In this document: positions 1-6,502 of the stretch, one piece after another
How the letters are laid out: each line of letters begins with the position of its first letter
How positions within the stretch are numbered: the first letter of the stretch is position 1
NCBI GenBank assembly: GCA_002309655.1
Contig: DBXM01000036.1
Coordinates: 25,695 to 39,090, forward strand
From: Mageeibacillus sp. UBA1212
GTDB lineage: Bacteria; Bacillota; Clostridia; UBA1212
DNA length: 13,396 bases
Direction: 5' to 3'
Notes under the pieces: generated by a model
Database searches by the model: none
Seen by the model: the letters and a program-made list of their open reading frames with translations, nothing else
Told to the model about the DNA's origin: nothing
Translations under genes and position numbers: made by a program

Positions 1-79
1 GACCGGACTCGAACCGGTACGGAGCTCTCACTCCGAGGGATTTTAAGTCCCTTGCGTCTGCCAATTTCGCCACACCGGC
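1..79 (-). tRNA. tRNA-Leu (anticodon UAA), 3' end cut by the window edge
   Basis: Read on the minus strand, the sequence folds as a type II tRNA. The acceptor 5' strand is GCCGGTG, followed by a leucine-type D arm (GCGAAATTGGCAGACGC). The anticodon stem is AGGGA/TCCCT with loop CTTAAAA, giving anticodon TAA at 43-45. The long variable arm has a 5-bp stem (CGGAG at 31-35 and CTCCG at 20-24, as read on the minus strand). The T arm is ACCGG-TTCGAGT-CCGGT. The anticodon and long variable arm identify leucine, decoding UUA/UUG. The last six acceptor bases, the discriminator and any encoded CCA lie outside the window. Confidence 0.96.
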
Positions 80-96
80 ACTTGCAGACAATGCGT

Positions 97-124
97 ATTA
101 TATACGAAAAATAGATTTTGTCAA
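97..124 (-). promoter_or_regulatory. Consensus promoter of the tRNA-Leu gene
   Basis: On the minus strand there is a perfect -35 TTGACA (119-124) and a perfect -10 TATAAT (97-102), separated by 16 bases. The -10 ends 17 bases before the first tRNA base, so the predicted leader is only about 10 bases. That is typical of strong stable-RNA promoters. Confidence 0.85.
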
Positions 125-174
125 GAAAAACGTCAAACCTGCGCCCGTTATTCCGGTGCGGCGGGCATTTCCCG

Positions 175-1113
175 TCATTCTATTTCAATACCGTCCGCGG
201 TCTCTTTAACGTACCTGATCTGCACGTGTTCGTAAACTTCCTTGGATGCGTTCGGCGCGTGGAATGTAATTCTCAGCCGCCCTTCTTTGTCGTAGAAGAG
301 CATTCCGTGCCCGCCCTCGTAAATGAAATCCGGTTTAAGCCCTCTGCAGTATATAGGCATGTCGGCGTGCTTCCACGGTCCGGTCACGCTTCCCGACTCG
401 GAATACGCCAGATCCACGGTGTAGCCGCCGCCCATTGAACCGGGCAGGAAATTCGACCAGGTCATGATAAGCCTTCCCGAATCCAGGACCGCCATAAACG
501 GAGCGTCGGTAACGCCGTTGTCCGTCCACACCGGGTCGTCCGCGCGGAAAATGTCAACCGGCTCTGACACAAAGTGCGACAGGTCGTCCGAGAGCTTCGC
601 CACCGCCATCAATCCGATTTTGTCGGGCGTCGAAATCCATTCGTGAACGAAAAACATCCACGGCGTTCCTTCACTGTCGATGTAAAGCGTGCCGTCGATG
701 CAGTCCCAGTTCTTCGGCGAAATGCAGTAGCCGGCAATATCCTCGAACGGCCCGAGCGGAGAGGCTGAGCGGTAGACCGATATCGTGTGGCGGCCGAGCG
801 CTTCGTGGTGAACGGACGTGATCAGGTAGAACATCCCTTTATAGTAGTGCACTTCCGGAGCCCAGAAGAAATGCGTCGAGCCGGGGTGGTCCGTCGCGGT
901 CTTATATACCGGAATCGGATCCGACCAGTTTTCAAGGTCGCGGCTTACAAGCGCCTCAACGCCCCTTTCCCTGGCCGTTCTGTATAAAAAATAGTCCTCT
1001 CCCGCGAGCAGAATGAACGGGTCGCGGCAGTAAAGCTTGTCGGAAATCTTGTTCGGGAACTCGGTAATGAAAGAAGTGTCGGTTCCGGGAACGTTCATGT
1101 TTGAGATTCTCAT
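175..1113 (-). CDS. Glycoside hydrolase family 43-type beta-propeller protein (putative arabinosidase/xylosidase)
   Basis: A 312-residue protein with the layout of a GH43 five-bladed beta-propeller. RDPF (D31) gives the usual base Asp, APEVH is at 85-89, and CIDGTLY (D140) gives the usual pKa-modulating Asp. VTDAPF at 201-206 sits where the general acid is found, and GGHG (H269) matches the His that lies near the central ion in this family. Classical GH43 enzymes use Glu as general acid; here the aligned residue appears to be D203. There is no signal peptide, so it should act in the cytoplasm on imported oligosaccharides. The start is set by GGAGG at 1121-1125, 7 bases upstream. It is transcribed divergently from a sugar isomerase, suggesting a joint role in plant or host glycan use. 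The clan is fairly sure; the substrate is unknown. Confidence 0.8.
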   Translation of the reverse strand: MRISNMNVPGTDTSFITEFPNKISDKLYCRDPFILLAGEDYFLYRTARERGVEALVSRDLENWSDPIPVYKTATDHPGSTHFFWAPEVHYYKGMFYLITSVHHEALGRHTISVYRSASPLGPFEDIAGYCISPKNWDCIDGTLYIDSEGTPWMFFVHEWISTPDKIGLMAVAKLSDDLSHFVSEPVDIFRADDPVWTDNGVTDAPFMAVLDSGRLIMTWSNFLPGSMGGGYTVDLAYSESGSVTGPWKHADMPIYCRGLKPDFIYEGGHGMLFYDKEGRLRITFHAPNASKEVYEHVQIRYVKETADGIEIE

Positions 1114-1132
1114 TGTATGCCCTCCGGGGCGG

Positions 1133-1147
1133 CGGATTCAAAATCCG
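1133..1147 (-). promoter_or_regulatory. Short stem-loop in the leader of the GH43 gene
   Basis: A perfect 6-bp inverted repeat (CGGATT/AATCCG) with a 3-base loop lies between the predicted transcription start and the ribosome site at 1121-1125. It could affect mRNA stability or translation. No function is shown. Confidence 0.35.
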
Positions 1148-1160
1148 GGCGCCTGATTTT

Positions 1161-1180
1161 CTTAAATGGTACTACTTAAG
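1161..1180. promoter_or_regulatory. 20-bp imperfect palindrome, candidate operator
   Basis: CTTAAATGGTACTACTTAAG matches its own reverse complement at 16 of 20 positions, centred on GTAC. It covers the -10 region of the GH43 promoter. Placement and symmetry fit a repressor dimer site, for example of a GntR, LacI or AraR-type sugar regulator. No regulator gene is in the window, so the protein is unknown. Confidence 0.55.
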
Positions 1181-1195
1181 ACCGCTTTTTGTCAA
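1166..1195 (-). promoter_or_regulatory. Promoter of the GH43 gene
   Basis: On the minus strand, a perfect -35 TTGACA (1190-1195) and -10 TACCAT (1166-1171, four of six consensus positions) are spaced by 18 bases. It is about 55 bases upstream of the ATG. The weak -10 lies inside the palindrome at 1161-1180, so a bound regulator would block it directly. Confidence 0.65.
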
Positions 1196-1256
1196 TCATT
1201 CCCGGCTTTTAATTTTCGGGCTCTTACCTTGTTTTATCCTGATATTTCCCGATTTT

Positions 1257-1290
1257 CCGGTTGACCGGACAGCCCCGCAGGTTGTAAAAT
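1257..1290 (+). promoter_or_regulatory. Promoter of the sugar isomerase gene, with inverted repeat over the -35
   Basis: A -35 TTGACC (1261-1266) and a -10 TAAAAT (1285-1290) each match consensus at five of six positions and are 18 bases apart. The -35 is embedded in CCGGTTGACCGG (1257-1268), an inverted repeat with 5-bp arms and a 2-base centre. This could be a second operator. The promoter starts about 80 bases upstream of the ATG. Confidence 0.6.
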
Positions 1291-1291
1291 C

Positions 1292-1331
1292 ATCCGGAGC
1301 GGATATCAGCGCCGCTCCTTTCGATCCGGAG
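1292..1331 (+). promoter_or_regulatory. Structured leader with duplicated ATCCGGAG before the isomerase start
   Basis: A 7-bp stem GGAGCGG/CCGCTCC (1296-1302 with 1312-1318, 9-base loop) lies just before the ribosome site. The 8-mer ATCCGGAG occurs at 1292-1299 and again at 1324-1331, where it includes the start of GGAGGTG. Its TCCGGA core is self-complementary, so the two copies could pair and hide the ribosome site. That would exclude the 7-bp stem. Regulation by this fold is inference. Confidence 0.4.
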
Positions 1332-1342
1332 GTGAAAATACC

Positions 1343-2281
1343 ATGAAAATAGGTGTTCAGACAGGCGGTCTCGAAGAGAGATTCGGCATTGAAGGAACTT
1401 ATCAAATCGTGAAAGAAGCGGGCTTTGACGCTGTGGACGTCAACCTCGACCATCTTTTCGCAGGGCACGACATAAGGAAGCATTTGCGTTCCCCTCTTAT
1501 GGACAGCCCGGAGGATGAACTTTTGAAGGCGTGCGACGTCTGGCGGGATGCGGCCCTGAAGTACGGTATCGACAACTACCAGGCGCACGCGCCGTTTCCG
1601 TCCGTTCTGCCTCCCGATCCGGAATTCCCGGACTATAACGCGTACATTCTGGAAGCGCTCAAAAAGACAATTAAATGCTGCGCCTACATCGGCTGCAAAA
1701 AGCTTGTCGTGCACCCGTTCTACTATAAACTTCCCGACACGCTCGAGGCATCAGAAGAGTTTGAAATGAACGTCCGCTCCTACTCCGCTCTCGCGGAAAC
1801 CGCCAAGGAGCACGGAGTCATGGTTCTGCTCGAGAACATGTTCAGCACATACAAGGGCAAGCCGTACGCCGCCTGCTGCTCGGACATTCACTACGCGGAA
1901 ACGCTTATAGACACGTTGAACGGATTAGCGGGCGGAAAAGTTTTCGGCTTCTGTCTTGACACGGGCCACCTTCTTCTGTGCAGCCACGACGCGCTGGCGG
2001 TGATGAGAAGGCTCGGCGACAGGATCGAGGCGTTCCACGTACACGACAACAACGGTGAGAAGGACCAGCACATCGCCCCCTACATGGGCATCGCCGACTG
2101 GAACCGTTTTATAAGAGGGGTCGCGGAAATCGGATACGACAAAACTTTGAGCTTTGAAACGTTCCACGTGTGCGACCTTTTCGACGAGGAACTGATTCCG
2201 GACGTTTTGAGGCTTATTGAAAGAACGGGAAGGATGTTCGCGAGAAGAGCTTCCGAGTTGAGAAACGAAATGTTAAAGTAA
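1343..2281 (+). CDS. Sugar phosphate isomerase/epimerase family protein (xylose isomerase-like TIM barrel)
   Basis: A 312-residue protein with the AP-endonuclease-2/xylose-isomerase-like TIM-barrel pattern. Strand motifs include GFDAVDVNL (27-35), LVVHPF (121-126), LLENMF (162-167), GFCLDTGH (202-209), FHVHDNNG (231-238) and LSFE (269-272). E164, D206, H232 and E272 sit where this family binds a divalent metal. Members isomerise or epimerise free or phosphorylated sugars, polyols or inosose; the substrate cannot be read from the sequence. Length and lack of signal peptide are normal for the family. The start follows GGAGGTG (1328-1334) by 8 bases. The divergent GH43 gene suggests it processes a sugar released by that enzyme. 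No kinase or dehydrogenase partner is present here. Confidence 0.85.
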   Translation: MKIGVQTGGLEERFGIEGTYQIVKEAGFDAVDVNLDHLFAGHDIRKHLRSPLMDSPEDELLKACDVWRDAALKYGIDNYQAHAPFPSVLPPDPEFPDYNAYILEALKKTIKCCAYIGCKKLVVHPFYYKLPDTLEASEEFEMNVRSYSALAETAKEHGVMVLLENMFSTYKGKPYAACCSDIHYAETLIDTLNGLAGGKVFGFCLDTGHLLLCSHDALAVMRRLGDRIEAFHVHDNNGEKDQHIAPYMGIADWNRFIRGVAEIGYDKTLSFETFHVCDLFDEELIPDVLRLIERTGRMFARRASELRNEMLK

Positions 2282-2301
2282 CAGGTGTTTTAGGATAAAA
2301 C

Positions 2302-2350
2302 GGGAGCTGCCCGGCGCTTTCAAATTGCGGCGCCGGGCAGCCCTTTTATT
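2302..2350 (+). terminator. Strong intrinsic terminator, probably bidirectional
   Basis: GGGAGCTGCCCGGCGC (2302-2317) pairs with GCGCCGGGCAGCCC (2330-2343), giving 14 bp with one bulged A. It is followed by TTTTATT for plus-strand transcripts from the isomerase gene. On the minus strand the stem is followed by GTTTTATCC, so it may also end the AEC transporter transcript that converges on it from 2365. Confidence 0.9.
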
Positions 2351-2364
2351 ATATATGCAAACTG

Positions 2365-3360
2365 TTACAGCAGCTTAAGCAGCAGCGCCACAAGCGGCAG
2401 CGTCGCCATAGAAATTAGCGTCGAGAGCGGCACGATCCTGCCGGCCAGTTCCCTGTCCAGGTCGAATTTCTCGGAGAATATCGACGTGACCGTTGCGCAC
2501 GGCGTCGCGCTGCACAGGAGCACAGTAACCGCCACTTCAAACCCGTTGTAGATTCCCGTTGCCGAGAAAAGCTTCAGCAGCCCGAACGAGAGCAGCGGGC
2601 ACGCAAGCAGCTTCAGCGCCATCGACACCCACATTCTGCCGTCCGTGAAGAACGACTTCGCGCGGTTCCCCGCCATGTGGAAGCCCACCACGAACATCGA
2701 CAGCGGCAGAACCGTCTCCTTCAGCATGTCGAGAACTCCTGTCACGACGCCGGGTACGTACCGGTTGAGCGGCGTGAAGAACATTATCAGTCCGATGAAT
2801 ATCGAAACCGTCGCCGGGTTCAGAATTATCTTTTTGAACGAGACGTATTTCTTGTCGCCGGTCGCGATCAGACAGCCGAAAGTCCACAGGAATATCTGAA
2901 ACCCGATGTTGAAAACCGTCGCGTAGACCGTCGCCTCGTCGCCCAGCAGGTTCCTGATCAGCGGGATTCCCATGTAGCCGCAGTTCCCGAACACCGCCGC
3001 GAACCGCAGCACCCTCGTCGACAGGTCGCGTCGTTTTTCCTCGTCTGTAAGGCCGGCCTCGTCTCTGCCGGCTTTCTTCCCGAGCCCGAAAACGAGCAAC
3101 GCCGGCACCATGAAAAGCGCGTGGCAGAGGAACGAAAACAGCACCGCAAACCCCATGTTCACGAGGATCTTCGAGTCGAAATCGCGTATATAAGGCGAGA
3201 TGAGCATCGCCGGCTGCGCGACGTAAAGGATGATATTGGAAATACCCTTCGCGAGCCCGTCCTCCCCCGGGGCAATCTTCAGTTTTCTGAACAAAAACCC
3301 CGGGATGAGCAGGATGCAAAGCATCAGCGTCTGTGTAAATACCGTTCCGATATCAATCAT
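2365..3360 (-). CDS. AEC-family transporter (auxin efflux carrier/malate permease type)
   Basis: A 331-residue, strongly hydrophobic protein with about ten membrane segments in two similar halves joined by a charged loop (roughly 96-118). Typical AEC family stretches are visible: AQPAMLI (48-54), NCGYMGIPL (126-134), NPATVSIFIGL (181-191), LPLSMFVVG (218-226) and SATPCATVTS (284-293). Family members move organic acids or other anions across the inner membrane; the substrate here is unknown. The ATG is 36 bases after the stop of the lipoprotein gene, with only a modest ribosome site (GGGTG, 9 bases upstream). No terminator or clear promoter lies in the gap, so cotranscription with, and perhaps translational dependence on, the lipoprotein gene is likely. 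Confidence 0.9.
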   Translation of the reverse strand: MIDIGTVFTQTLMLCILLIPGFLFRKLKIAPGEDGLAKGISNIILYVAQPAMLISPYIRDFDSKILVNMGFAVLFSFLCHALFMVPALLVFGLGKKAGRDEAGLTDEEKRRDLSTRVLRFAAVFGNCGYMGIPLIRNLLGDEATVYATVFNIGFQIFLWTFGCLIATGDKKYVSFKKIILNPATVSIFIGLIMFFTPLNRYVPGVVTGVLDMLKETVLPLSMFVVGFHMAGNRAKSFFTDGRMWVSMALKLLACPLLSFGLLKLFSATGIYNGFEVAVTVLLCSATPCATVTSIFSEKFDLDRELAGRIVPLSTLISMATLPLVALLLKLL

Positions 3361-3396
3361 AACTCAAAACACCCGTGCAATGATGCAACCGCACCG

Positions 3397-6300
3397 TCAG
3401 CCGCACGTCACCTTAAACGTCCTCTGATCTGTGAAGTTCTCCATGTTCACAATGAAGCTGTAGCTGAAATAGCCGTCCTTCGTGTAGTTGACCTGGTAGC
3501 CGTCGAATTCCTCTACGTTTAGGGTAATATCTACCCACTCGCCGTTGATCTTCTCCTGGATCTTCGGCCTTGCGAGCTTCGAGAAGCCGTTGACTCTTAC
3601 CGCGTTCGAGTTGCGGGAGCCGGTCACGGTAAATACAGCCTCGTCGTTTTCCGCGTTGACGATCGCGAGGTAGTCGTCCTCGACGACCGTTCCCTTCTCG
3701 CACTCGAGAATTCTCCACGGATTGTCGACCGTGTCCTCAATGACGTAGTGAACGTTCGGGTCGTCCTTCTGCTCCGTAACGCCGTACGGGAGAAGCACGA
3801 AAACGATTTTAATAGTGTCGCCTTTTTTGAACTCGAGCTTGTCGGCGTCGAGACCGATCTCGACGAGATTCAGGAACGCACCGTCCTTGATAACCGAGTT
3901 TCTCATCACGAGACAGCCGTCGAAATCCTTGCCGCCAACGGTCGCCTTATAAGAGCGGACGATATACGCGAAGTTCTCGACGTCGTTATTGTTCTGGAGC
4001 GAATAGTCGTAGAGGCTGAAGAAAGGCGAATCCTTGCAGAGCTTATAGACCTCCGGTTCGGAAGTCTTGTTGACCTTGTTGGTGATCTCCTTGATTGATC
4101 CGTCCTCCGCCTTATACGAGGTCGTCTTCATGCACTGGAAGCGGGGGTCGAAGCTGAACAGAGTAAAGCTGTTTCTCGCGTCCTTGTACGTTACGTCGTT
4201 CACGCATTTCGCCTCGAGCGTGTAGTAGGTACGGTTCTCGTCGTTCTGCGGGAACTCGGTGTGGCGGAGACTGTACTCGAACGCGCCGTCGTAGGTTCTG
4301 TAGGAGTAGTAGATGTCCGCGTAGACCGGGCCCACCGAACAGATGTCGCTGCCGATGTATTCGGACTGGTAAGTCTTGCCGCTCTTGTTGTAAGAGACGA
4401 ACCTCAGTCTGCCGACGGAGTTGAACTGAGGCTGAGACGACCACATTACGCCGCTGCATCCGCGGAAGTCGGGAAGCGTCCAGCCGTCGCGGCCGTAAAC
4501 GAAGTAAGGCGCGATGCAGTTCGACTCGGTAACGCCTGTCGACAGATGGTAGTAGCCGATGTGGAAGCTTATGGAGGAGAGCTGCTTGAGTCTGTTGACG
4601 CCCCAGTTCTGGTAGACGTTCAGCATCGTGTACGTAAGGTCCTTCCCCTTCTCAACCACGAGCGGATATACAGTGTCGCCGTACTGAGTGTCGTTCGGGT
4701 CGTAGTAACGCTCCTCGTGCTCGCCGGCGAAGTTTTTGCAGACCTCGGGCTGGATGGGCACGAGCGTTTTCGACTCGTCGAGAAGCACAGCCGCCTCGAG
4801 GCATCCGTTCGCGCCGTGGCTGCAGAAGTAGATCTTTCTGTCGTCGGAAGAGGCTGTAACCTTGAGCGTGCCGCCGAAGTACTTGTTGACGTTCTTTTTC
4901 TTGTACGCGTTGGTGAAGTCGATTCCCGCGACGGAAACCTCGTAAGCGCCGTTGGTGGTGTTGTAGCCGAGCACCTTAAGCTTCGAGTGCGATCCGTGCT
5001 GCTCGGTGACCTCATAGGCGAGCGGATTTCTCTCAAAGTAGCACTCTTTTTTAAGGTTTTTGAAATCCTTTGCCTCGGCGGTCAGTATCCTGTGGCCGAA
5101 ATTCGCGTCGCTACCCTTCCTGTGGTTTCCGGTGACGTCGATGTAGAACTCGACAACGTACTTGCCGCCGTTTTTGGAGAGCCTCGTGTGCGTCATGCCG
5201 TCATCGCAGGCGATAAGCCCGAGCATTCCGGAATCTTTGATCTCAAAGCCTACGCACTGGAACTCCGAGAGTTCAAAGTCCCCTTCCTCGCCGGTGAAAT
5301 CGGAGCCGTCCTGCTTCAGGGCGTAAAAATCGGCGACAGTTTCGGCGGGAATTACGTAGCGGTACCCGAACTCCTTGTAGTCAGACGATTTCGTGTCGAA
5401 GATCACGCGGACCTCGTTATGCATCTTGTCGGAATAAGAGTGAAGCGTCTGCTCGTAGCCGCAGTTCACCGAACCGAGCTCATTTATGTGGGCAAGTCTT
5501 ATATTCTCGATCTTGAACGTGTCGCCAGCTTTTCCATTGATGTCAAAACGGAGCGCGCTGAGATAGCCGTTTGACGACTCTTCAAAATCCGCGACGTAGA
5601 TCGCGACAGTCTGTTTCGAGCCGCCGGTGAACGGGAACGTCTTGCTGTCGTCCTGATTGAAGCTCCCGGCGTGACCTCCGGTGAAAACGTAGAACAGCTG
5701 ACCGCCCGCGTCGCTGCCTGAAGTCGTCAGGTCGAAAAGCACGACGTTGCAGCCGTCAATACTGTCGCTGAAATCGAGGCACACGTAAGGGTCGGTAGGG
5801 TCTTCGATCGTACCGGTCAGAACTCCGTTCTTCCAGGATACGTTTTTGACCATATTGCCGTGCGGCGCCGCTGTCGCGGGAATACTGAGAGCCTTTTCCT
5901 TGTCGTATTTAGAGAGGTCGACAGCGCTCTCGTCCGGCGAGAAAACGAGGTCTCTAATGTTTACCTCGTAGTAGAAAATTCCCATGCGGTTCGTGTTGAC
6001 CCTGGCCGTCGACGATCCCGATACCGAGTCGAAAACGCCGCCGTCAGCCTTCACGATGAATCCGGTCATGCCGCCGGAGATGAGCGTCTTGCCCGAAGCT
6101 GTCCTGATCTCGTTGAGGCCCTTCAGAGCTTCGCCCTTAAGACCGATCTTGTACTGCGAGTTCTCGTTCGTGACGGTGAAGCCGAGACGCTCGGGAGTGT
6201 CGTAAACGCCCTGAATGCCGTTCTCGAGAGACGCGGCGTAAACGACGCTTTTCGCCATGGGCGTCTCGCCGTCTATACTGCGCGGCTCGGGCGTGGGCTC

Positions 6301-6423
6301 GGGTTCTTCCGTCGGCGTTTCAGGCCTGTCGCCGGGCTTTGGCTGGCACGCGGCAACCGCTCCGAAACAGAGCGTGCCGGCGATAAGGAGCGCAAGCACT
6401 CTGAGGATTCTTTTGATAAACAT
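3397..6423 (-). CDS. Large surface lipoprotein of unknown function (1008 residues)
   Basis: I do not recognise this protein as a whole. The start at 6423 is chosen because GGAGG lies 7 bases upstream and because it yields a clean lipoprotein signal: KR, a hydrophobic stretch (7-22) and lipobox VAAC with C26. A Pro/Glu/Thr-rich tether follows (27-50). The rest is beta-rich and shows no enzyme motif I can name. Residues about 195-313 (VSWKNG to ENIRLAHI) look like a galactose-binding-type beta-sandwich, as found in carbohydrate-binding modules. The mature chain carries about 18 further cysteines, unusual for an exported protein and compatible with an anaerobe. In a monoderm it would be anchored to the outer face of the membrane. 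Glycan binding is inference. An in-frame ATG 14 codons upstream has no ribosome site and lies within the stem-loop region. Confidence 0.85.
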   Translation of the reverse strand: MFIKRILRVLALLIAGTLCFGAVAACQPKPGDRPETPTEEPEPTPEPRSIDGETPMAKSVVYAASLENGIQGVYDTPERLGFTVTNENSQYKIGLKGEALKGLNEIRTASGKTLISGGMTGFIVKADGGVFDSVSGSSTARVNTNRMGIFYYEVNIRDLVFSPDESAVDLSKYDKEKALSIPATAAPHGNMVKNVSWKNGVLTGTIEDPTDPYVCLDFSDSIDGCNVVLFDLTTSGSDAGGQLFYVFTGGHAGSFNQDDSKTFPFTGGSKQTVAIYVADFEESSNGYLSALRFDINGKAGDTFKIENIRLAHINELGSVNCGYEQTLHSYSDKMHNEVRVIFDTKSSDYKEFGYRYVIPAETVADFYALKQDGSDFTGEEGDFELSEFQCVGFEIKDSGMLGLIACDDGMTHTRLSKNGGKYVVEFYIDVTGNHRKGSDANFGHRILTAEAKDFKNLKKECYFERNPLAYEVTEQHGSHSKLKVLGYNTTNGAYEVSVAGIDFTNAYKKKNVNKYFGGTLKVTASSDDRKIYFCSHGANGCLEAAVLLDESKTLVPIQPEVCKNFAGEHEERYYDPNDTQYGDTVYPLVVEKGKDLTYTMLNVYQNWGVNRLKQLSSISFHIGYYHLSTGVTESNCIAPYFVYGRDGWTLPDFRGCSGVMWSSQPQFNSVGRLRFVSYNKSGKTYQSEYIGSDICSVGPVYADIYYSYRTYDGAFEYSLRHTEFPQNDENRTYYTLEAKCVNDVTYKDARNSFTLFSFDPRFQCMKTTSYKAEDGSIKEITNKVNKTSEPEVYKLCKDSPFFSLYDYSLQNNNDVENFAYIVRSYKATVGGKDFDGCLVMRNSVIKDGAFLNLVEIGLDADKLEFKKGDTIKIVFVLLPYGVTEQKDDPNVHYVIEDTVDNPWRILECEKGTVVEDDYLAIVNAENDEAVFTVTGSRNSNAVRVNGFSKLARPKIQEKINGEWVDITLNVEEFDGYQVNYTKDGYFSYSFIVNMENFTDQRTFKVTCG

Positions 6424-6452
6424 GTCATTACCTCCGTTATTTAGAGATGTAA

Positions 6453-6486
6453 GGCGCGCGTCCAAGGCGTAACAGGGACGCGCGCC
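6453..6486 (-). terminator. GC-rich stem-loop between PBP2 and the lipoprotein gene
   Basis: A perfect 11-bp inverted repeat, GGCGCGCGTCC (6453-6463) and GGACGCGCGCC (6476-6486), with a 12-base loop. On the minus strand it is followed by TTACATCTCTAAAT, which is T-rich but broken. It may be a leaky terminator of the radC-mre operon, an RNA-stability hairpin, or a processing site. Only 29 bases separate it from the lipoprotein ATG, and I see no good promoter there. Full termination would leave that gene unexpressed unless a promoter lies upstream of the stem. Confidence 0.55.
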
Positions 6487-6502
6487 GGGTTATTTTCAAC
6501 CG

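Noticed and set aside
143..166. Possible terminator after the GH43 gene (GCCCG/CGGGC stem)
   Set aside because: The stem is only 5 bp with a 14-base loop, and no T run follows directly on the minus strand. Weak readthrough into the tRNA region is possible but unproven.
2677..3522. Open frame of 281 codons on the plus strand across the AEC gene and the end of the lipoprotein gene
   Set aside because: It is an Arg/His/Glu-rich shadow translation opposite clear AEC membrane segments and crosses a gene boundary on the other strand.
4261..5574. Open frame of 437 codons on the plus strand, opposite the lipoprotein gene
   Set aside because: It is antisense to a gene with a strong ribosome site and signal peptide, has no ribosome site of its own, and encodes a Val/Arg-rich composition typical of a codon shadow.
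6424..6465. Upstream start for the lipoprotein, 14 codons earlier
   Set aside because: It would lie within the stem-loop, has no ribosome site, and would bury the lipoprotein signal peptide behind a polar stretch.
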